The position numbers and the translations under genes were made by a program. Below are positions 59,309 through 64,000 of a stretch of 64,000 nt of DNA, one piece after another. Positions within the stretch are counted from its first letter, which is position 1. Every line of letters starts with the position of its first letter. Below the pieces are notes generated by a model. That model was not told where the DNA came from. It saw only the letters and a program-made list of their open reading frames with translations, and searched no databases. Origin of the DNA: JAPPHY01 sp034423135 (GTDB lineage Bacteria > Chloroflexota > Dehalococcoidia > Lucifugimonadales > UBA2985); contig DAOUJC010000007.1 in NCBI GenBank assembly GCA_034423135.1, positions 62,001 to 126,000 of the forward strand. Reading direction: 5' to 3'.

Positions 59309-59662
59309 CTACATGGCGATGTCGCCCCGCTCTCCGGTCCTGACGCGCACCACTTCGTTGACGGTGGAGACGAATATCTTGCCGTCGCCGATGGCGCCCT
59401 CGCCGGGGCTCCTGGCGTTGTTGATGATGGCCTCGATGACCGCCTCCAGGAGATTGTCCGGGATGACGGTGGTGATCATCGTCTTGGGCACCGCCGACCT
59501 CGTGACCATCTGGCCGCCTCTGCCGGTGAACACCTCCACGCCTCCCTGCCTGCCCTGGCCGGTGATGTTCGTGTAGTGGTAGCCGGTGCAGCCCGCCGCG
59601 TCCAGAGCCGGGGTCACCTGTCCAATTCGCTCCGGTCTGATAATGGCTTCAACCTTGAGCAT
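59309..59662 (-). CDS. P-II family nitrogen regulator (GlnK/GlnB-like)
   Basis: The 117-residue PII protein begins MLKVEAIIRPERIGQV and has the C-terminal signature GEGAIGDGKIFVSTVNEVVR. The T-loop reads TGRGGQMVTRSAVPK. Where the classical loop has the uridylylated Tyr51 (EYMVNFLPK), this protein has Gln, so it cannot be modified by GlnD at that site. AGGAGG precedes the ATG. It is 56 bp downstream of amtB, so it is the GlnK-like partner that can block the ammonium channel in response to ATP/ADP and 2-oxoglutarate. Confidence 0.93.
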   Translation of the reverse strand: MLKVEAIIRPERIGQVTPALDAAGCTGYHYTNITGQGRQGGVEVFTGRGGQMVTRSAVPKTMITTVIPDNLLEAVIEAIINNARSPGEGAIGDGKIFVSTVNEVVRVRTGERGDIAM

Positions 59663-59718
59663 GAGATCCTCCTTGATTTGGACCGCTCTACTCTGCGATC
59701 AGTATCTTGTTTTCCCGG

Positions 59719-60927
59719 CTAGTCTGCGCCGTCCCTGATGTATGCCCGCTCGCCGTGGGCAACCAGGTCAAGGCCCTCGTCCTCTTCCCGCTCCGAGATG
59801 CGAAGCCCCAGGCCGGGGATCACGTCGAGCACCTTCAGGATGACCAGCGAGACTACCAGGCTGTAGACCAGCGTTGCGCCTACCGCGATGATCTGCGTGC
59901 CCATCTGCTCGGCGTTGCCGTTCAGCAGGCCGTCCGTGCCGCCCACCGCGGCTATTGCGAAGATGCCGGTTGCGATCGCGCCCCATATGCCGCCTACGCC
60001 GTGTACGGCGAACACGTCGAGTGCGTCGTCAAGCATAGTCTTGTTGCGCAGCACCACTGCGAAGTAGCAGATGAGGCCAGCGCCAAAGCCTATGCCCAGA
60101 GCGCCCATGACGCCCACGAAACCGGCCGCGGGGGTGATTGCTACCAAGCCTGCAACGGCGCCCGTTGCCACGCCCACTGCGCCCATGCGCCCGGTCTGGA
60201 ACTGCGAGAGCAGGCCCCACGTCAGCGCGGCTGTCGCGGCTGCGGTGTTGGTTACCAGGAAGGCGTTGGCCGCCAGCCCGTCAGCGCCCAGGCCGGAGCC
60301 GGCGTTGAAGCCGAACCAGCCGAACCAGAGAAGCGCAGCGCCCAGCACCACGTAGGGTGCGTTGTGAGGCTCAAGGCCGGGGTTGCGCCTGCGGCCCACC
60401 AGCATAGCGGCGGCCACTGCGGCGATGCCGGCGTTGATGTGGACGACGGTACCGCCCGCAAAGTCCAGCGCGCCCAGGTCGAAGAGCCAGCCGTTGCCGG
60501 ACCACACCCAGTGGCATATGGGCGCATAGACCAGCGTCACCCAGAGTACCAGGAAGATGAGGTAGGTGGTGAACTTGAACCGCTCCACGAACGCGCCTGT
60601 GATAAGCGCCGGGGTGATGACGGCAAACATCATCTGGAAGACGACGAAGAGCAGGTACGGTATGGTTTCGCCGTCGTTGATGTCTATGCCCGAGAGTCCG
60701 ACGAGCGACAGGTCACCGATGAACTCGTTGCCGTCGCCGAACGCCAGGCTGTAGCCCCAGAGCACCCAGACGATACTGACCACCGCCACGGAGATGAAGC
60801 TGTACATGATCGTGCTGACGACGTTCTTCGCCCGGACAAGTCCGCCGTAGAAGAAGGCCAGTCCCGGCGTCATCAGCATCACCATGGCCGACGCCACGAT
60901 AATCCAAGCAGTGCTTCCCGTATCCAT
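59719..60927 (-). CDS. amtB: Ammonium transporter Amt
   Basis: The 402-residue membrane protein has about eleven transmembrane helices. Family blocks are MLMTPGLAFFYGGLVRAKNV, FAGGTVVHINAGIAAVAAAM and ILAVHGVGG-type VFAVHGVGGIWGAIATGIFA, the last with the pore His. GGAGG 5 nt before the ATG at 60925-60927 is preferred over the ATG at 60939, which would include the ribosome site. It is the first gene of amtB-glnB and is preceded by a four-repeat operator at 60974-61011. Confidence 0.95.
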   Translation of the reverse strand: MDTGSTAWIIVASAMVMLMTPGLAFFYGGLVRAKNVVSTIMYSFISVAVVSIVWVLWGYSLAFGDGNEFIGDLSLVGLSGIDINDGETIPYLLFVVFQMMFAVITPALITGAFVERFKFTTYLIFLVLWVTLVYAPICHWVWSGNGWLFDLGALDFAGGTVVHINAGIAAVAAAMLVGRRRNPGLEPHNAPYVVLGAALLWFGWFGFNAGSGLGADGLAANAFLVTNTAAATAALTWGLLSQFQTGRMGAVGVATGAVAGLVAITPAAGFVGVMGALGIGFGAGLICYFAVVLRNKTMLDDALDVFAVHGVGGIWGAIATGIFAIAAVGGTDGLLNGNAEQMGTQIIAVGATLVYSLVVSLVILKVLDVIPGLGLRISEREEDEGLDLVAHGERAYIRDGAD

Positions 60928-60973
60928 CTGTACCTCCATATGCGAGAATCTGCAAGCATATTGAGACCCGCGC

Positions 60974-61011
60974 GTTCCAATGGAGTTACGCGCCGGTTAC
61001 ATTTGCGTTAC
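60974..61011 (-). promoter_or_regulatory. Four 11-bp-spaced half-sites resembling a GlnR nitrogen-control box
   Basis: On the minus strand, reading toward amtB, the order is GTAAC (61007-61011), GTAAC (60996-61000), GTAAC (60985-60989) and GGAAC (60974-60978), each separated by exactly 6 nt. This fits the actinobacterial GlnR a/b site pattern (GTnAC-N6-GaAAC repeated). It ends 47 nt before the amtB start. An OmpR-type regulator is the likely binder. Confidence 0.65.
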
Positions 61012-61219
61012 AGTGGGACGGAGCGATTGGGACATGGGAGACGGCATTTGAGGAGGGCGCTATACGCTCTCACTTGAGCAGCGAGAGCGTATCTCCATTG
61101 AGGGTGTACAGATAACCCCATCCCCTGCGTCGGGATGTTGACGCGGTCAGTTTGGAAGGTTTATAATTACAGCAGTGCCAGTGGTAATGCTCTGTGAGCG
61201 TTACAACTGGCGCTCTGGT

Positions 61220-62002
61220 TTATTGGGCACCCTCTTCCACAGCTTCTTCTTCTTCTTCAAAGTAGTGGAGACGTTCAGGCATGCGGTGGAGGCCGTGCCA
61301 AGAGAATCTGCCGGTTGGATCAAGCATGTCCCCCGTCTTTGCGGCAATGATCCCGTAATACCTAACAATGGCGCTTTGGTACGCGTCCGACGGAGGCTTG
61401 CCAAATAGCTCTGCCTCTTCATATTGCCTAATGACACCTGCCACCAAGTCAGCCAATTGAATCCCGGTTGTGAACCTAGAGTCAACGAAATATGGGGTGT
61501 CAACCACTTTTGCCATGGCCTGGCCCTCATGGTGTCGATGGAGGAACTGCTCAAATTTCCTGGACAAACCACCGTATTGGCTGCCGTCACCGTCTACCAA
61601 CACGACAGCCATTGATGGATTGTCCAGCAACATAGCGTTAACCCGTTGCAGAATATAGCGATACTGACGAGGAAGGTGTATTGTTTGCCTTGGGATTACT
61701 TGGGTAGGTTGCTCCATTATTACCGCGTAAATGGTCAATGGCAGGTTGCGGATCTGGTCAAAGACACTCTCTATCAATTCTCGTAGTTCGGGTTTTCTTC
61801 TGAATGTGCTTCTCTTCAGCAGGTCATGAGCTTTCAACTCTAACGAGGCTCGCTCTTTGCCAAGCAGTTGCGTTTTGGTCCTGAAGAGTTGCCGATTGAT
61901 ACTCCGCGAATCCTCTTGTGCAAAACAAACAGCGGCCAGGACTGGCCGCTTGCTCGGGTCGTTCGGATGGGGATGACCGCTTTCGTCAATGAAGACAAGC
62001 AT
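61220..62002 (-). CDS. DUF3800 domain protein
   Basis: The 260-residue protein starts LVFIDESGHPHPND, the acidic motif of DUF3800 proteins, and has VVLVDGDGSQYGGLSRKFEQ and a late VDSRFTTGIQLADLVAGVIR, with the Asp residues of an RNase H-like fold. Function of the family is unknown; members often lie in accessory and defence regions. The gene is AT-richer than its neighbours and stands alone between amtB and cytochrome c. The C-terminus has a run of five Glu. Confidence 0.82.
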   Translation of the reverse strand: MLVFIDESGHPHPNDPSKRPVLAAVCFAQEDSRSINRQLFRTKTQLLGKERASLELKAHDLLKRSTFRRKPELRELIESVFDQIRNLPLTIYAVIMEQPTQVIPRQTIHLPRQYRYILQRVNAMLLDNPSMAVVLVDGDGSQYGGLSRKFEQFLHRHHEGQAMAKVVDTPYFVDSRFTTGIQLADLVAGVIRQYEEAELFGKPPSDAYQSAIVRYYGIIAAKTGDMLDPTGRFSWHGLHRMPERLHYFEEEEEAVEEGAQ

Positions 62003-62191
62003 CGAGTTGAGTCTATCCCGCTACCACCTAGGTGTCAACGCGGCTGTCTCCCTGCCGCATAAGGCGACAGGCCATTCCATTGTGAAGCATTGCACATTCC
62101 GGTATACTGTGATAGAGTTCACGCTTGGACAGGGACGGCGGCCTCCACTGTCGGGGCCTGTAGATCATGTCCGTGTTCCAGAGGAGGGAAT

Positions 62192-62689
62192 GTGAGGCAG
62201 GCTTGGGTTCTGACCATTGTAGTATTGCTGACTGCCGCCATAGCATTGGCGTGCGGCGGCGGGGGAGGCGCAGACCCCACCAACACCAGTGCACCCACGG
62301 CGACCAGCGCTCCCACTGCTACCACGCCGCCTGCTGCGGAGCCAACCGCAGCGCCTGCCACCGAGCCGGCGTCATCCGGCGGCACCACTGCCACCGGTGA
62401 AGGCGACCCGGAGGTCGGCAAGGAAATTGCCACCAATCAGGGATGCATCGCCTGCCACAGCTGGGATGGCTCCGAGATAGTCGGCCCCACCTGGAAGGGA
62501 CTGTGGGGGACTACCAGACAGTTCGAGGACGGCGGCAGCGCGATTGTGGACGAGGCCTTCGTGACGGAGTCCATCCGGGAGCCAAACCTGCGGATCGAAG
62601 TCGGCTTCCCTCCTGACACCATGCCCGTTCTTCCTCTCACCGACCAGGAGGTCCAGCACATCATCGCTCTGATCAAGTCGCTGCAGTAG
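62192..62689 (+). CDS. Lipoprotein c-type cytochrome
   Basis: The 165-residue protein has a signal segment with lipobox (AIALACGGGG), a Thr/Pro/Ala-rich linker and a monoheme domain. The heme site is NQGCIACHSWDG and the likely Met ligand is in PPDTMPVLPLTD. The GTG start at 62192 has GAGGAGGG just upstream. The domain resembles the C-terminal cytochrome of cytochrome oxidase subunit II. It probably carries electrons on the outer membrane face and would need the Ccm pathway (CcmE at 10791). No oxidase gene is adjacent. Confidence 0.9.
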   Translation: MRQAWVLTIVVLLTAAIALACGGGGGADPTNTSAPTATSAPTATTPPAAEPTAAPATEPASSGGTTATGEGDPEVGKEIATNQGCIACHSWDGSEIVGPTWKGLWGTTRQFEDGGSAIVDEAFVTESIREPNLRIEVGFPPDTMPVLPLTDQEVQHIIALIKSLQ

Positions 62690-62730
62690 GCTCAAACCTG
62701 CCTTCGGGACGAAGAGCGCCCTGAAGGCTG

Positions 62731-63477
62731 CTAGCTCGGATCAAACGCCTCGCCGCTCACCCCGTGGGCGGCGAGGTTTATTACGCCCGCCATGTAGCCC
62801 GCACCGAAGCCGTTGTCTATGTTCACCACCGCGATGCCCGGGCTGCAGGCGTTCAGCATCGCCAGCAGAGCGGCCAGCCCACCGAAGTTGGCTCCGTATC
62901 CGACGCTCGTGGGCACGGCGATGACCGGCGCCGATACCAGCCCGCCAACGAGGCTGGGCAGAGCGCCCTCCATGCCCGCCACCGCCACGATGACTCTTGC
63001 CTCGTGGAGCAGAGGCAAACGCTCCAGCAAACGGTGGACGCCGGCAACGCCCACGTCCCACAGCCGCTCTACGCCGTTGCCCATGACCTCAGCGGTGACC
63101 GCCGCCTCCTCCGCCACCGGCAGGTCCGACGTGCCTGCGGCAACCACCAGCACGCCCGGGCGCGGCGGCTCGGACGGCTCCGGTCCGGCGACTATGACGC
63201 GCGCCATATCGTTGTAGCGGGCTTCCGGCACGGCCAGCCGGACCGACTCGAACGCCTCCTGCGATGCGCGCGTGATGAGCACGCGAGACGACGCTCCGGC
63301 CAGCCGCAGCGCGATCTCGGCGAGCTGTTCGTTGGTCTTGCCAGGCGCGTAGACCACCTCCGGGAAGCCGGTGCGCAGCTCGCGGTGGTGGTCCACCTTG
63401 GCGAAGTCCAGGTCCTCGAACGGGAGAGTGCGGAGCCTGCCCATCGCATCCGGGACGCTCAGGCTGCCCTGCTGCAC
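62731..63477 (-). CDS. larB: LarB, nickel-pincer cofactor biosynthesis (NaAD carboxylase/hydrolase)
   Basis: The 248-residue protein has LPFEDLDFAKVDHHRELRTG, FPEVVYAPGKT, VVAAGTSDLPVAEEAA, VAGMEGALPSLVGGLVSAPV and TSVGYGANFGGLAALLAMLN, the LarB/PurE-like signature. LarB makes the carboxylated precursor of the nickel-pincer nucleotide used by lactate racemase-type enzymes. The GTG start at 63477 seems internal: the frame stays open to about 63525 and encodes the usual N-terminal helix (DIDKQQLEHILQQV), but offers only ATC after a GGAGG. larC and larE are not in the window. Confidence 0.9.
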   Translation of the reverse strand: MQQGSLSVPDAMGRLRTLPFEDLDFAKVDHHRELRTGFPEVVYAPGKTNEQLAEIALRLAGASSRVLITRASQEAFESVRLAVPEARYNDMARVIVAGPEPSEPPRPGVLVVAAGTSDLPVAEEAAVTAEVMGNGVERLWDVGVAGVHRLLERLPLLHEARVIVAVAGMEGALPSLVGGLVSAPVIAVPTSVGYGANFGGLAALLAMLNACSPGIAVVNIDNGFGAGYMAGVINLAAHGVSGEAFDPS

Positions 63478-63666
63478 CTGCTGCAGGATGTGCTCCAGTT
63501 GCTGCTTGTCGATGTCGGCCTCCGCTTACCGGCGCGATCTAGCTGGTGTCGAGGCCTCCGCGCCGATCGGTGTTCGTCACGTGCATTGTACTACGATTCG
63601 CTTCTGCCGCACCTGCGTGATTTGCGCCTTGGCGGTGGTGCGCTTATCATTGTGCCGGGAGGAGCC

Positions 63667-64000
63667 GTGAAGCACTGCAGGTTCATCGTTGACGCCAACG
63701 TGGGGCGACTCGCAAGGTGGCTTAGGATCATGGGCTACGACGCCCTGTTCCTCCCCGGCGTTGAGGACGCAGACCTGGTGAGGCTGGCCCTTGCGGAAGG
63801 CCGCGCGATCCTGACGAGGGACAGGCTCGTGATGCGGCGCCGCGCTATCGCCTCGGGGCGGGTGAGCGCGCTGCTCATCAGCGGCGACCGGCTCAGCGAG
63901 CAGCTGCGGCAGGCGGTCGAGGCATACGGGCTGGATGCATCGGGTGGATTCTCGCGCTGTGTGGAGTGCAACGAGCCCCTGCTGGCCGTGGAGCGGGAGT
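63667..64000 (+). CDS. Mut7-C RNase domain protein (partial, runs off the right edge)
   Basis: From a GTG at 63667 with GGAGGA upstream, 111 codons are visible. The PIN-like Mut7-C domain shows FIVDANVGRLARWLRIMGYD, then GVEDADLVRLALAEGRAILT and RDRLVMRR, with the acidic residues expected for a nuclease. A zinc-ribbon start CVECNEPL lies at the edge. Such proteins are predicted RNases of unknown substrate. It is divergent from larB. Confidence 0.85.
   Translation, partial: MKHCRFIVDANVGRLARWLRIMGYDALFLPGVEDADLVRLALAEGRAILTRDRLVMRRRAIASGRVSALLISGDRLSEQLRQAVEAYGLDASGGFSRCVECNEPLLAVERE

Overview
This is a GC-rich bacterial chromosomal segment. Gene content and protein flavour suggest a member of the Chloroflexota, probably Dehalococcoidia/SAR202-like: a UPF0182 membrane protein, nickel superoxide dismutase with its maturation protease, a PAC2 protein, a fused 2-oxoacid:ferredoxin oxidoreductase, and BrnT-like toxin-antitoxin genes. 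This placement is inferred from gene content only. Citrate synthase, CcmE, a lipoprotein cytochrome c and Ni-SOD point to an organism that meets oxygen.

Region 1 (1-8731) is a mobile defence island. Its right edge is a large serine recombinase whose 3' end reads antisense through a tRNA-Ala(UGC), the likely integration site. Inside are a relaxase-like replication-relaxation gene followed by repeat- and hairpin-rich DNA, a ribbon-helix-helix regulator, and a leftward operon: XRE repressor, ImmA/IrrE metallopeptidase, a cyclic-nucleotide-binding/TIR effector and a class III nucleotide cyclase. The last two have the architecture of a Pycsar anti-phage system. The first two look like its repressor and anti-repressor protease, with a perfect inverted-repeat operator on the promoter. 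A type III-like DNA methyltransferase follows and runs off the left edge.

Region 2 (8880-15002) is core metabolism: formate-tetrahydrofolate ligase, CcmE, a divergent ECF sigma/anti-sigma pair, and korB/korA. Region 3 (15003-17290) is AT-richer and holds two unrecognised genes, one HEPN-like and one PD-(D/E)XK-like. Region 4 (17296-31712) carries citrate synthase, a MidA-type methyltransferase, a haloacid dehalogenase, and the leftward arginine cluster argJ-argB-UPF0182-argD-argG-argH, followed by rpe. A BrnT-like toxin-antitoxin insertion here is flanked by two copies of the rpe 3' end.

Region 5 (31862-42834) has a possible structured RNA gene with promoter and terminator, nicotinate phosphoribosyltransferase, an SbcC-like ATPase, and purine salvage genes (hpt, adenine deaminase), plus a stray GIY-YIG gene. 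Region 6 (42862-49161) is a methyl-cycle cluster: mtnA, mtnP, rhodanese, adenosine kinase-like, ahcY and metK. MtnP releases adenine, which adenine deaminase and Hpt can return to IMP. AhcY releases adenosine, which the kinase returns to AMP.

Region 7 (49178-59126) holds sugar-nucleotide genes (a nucleotidyltransferase, a phosphomannomutase/phosphoglucomutase and a phosphoglucose/phosphomannose isomerase), ffh, a MutM-like glycosylase, PAC2, Ni-SOD and its protease, and a dolichyl-phosphate-mannose-synthase-like enzyme. Region 8 (59227-64000) has amtB-glnB behind a four-repeat operator resembling a GlnR box, a DUF3800 gene, cytochrome c, larB and a partial Mut7-C RNase gene.
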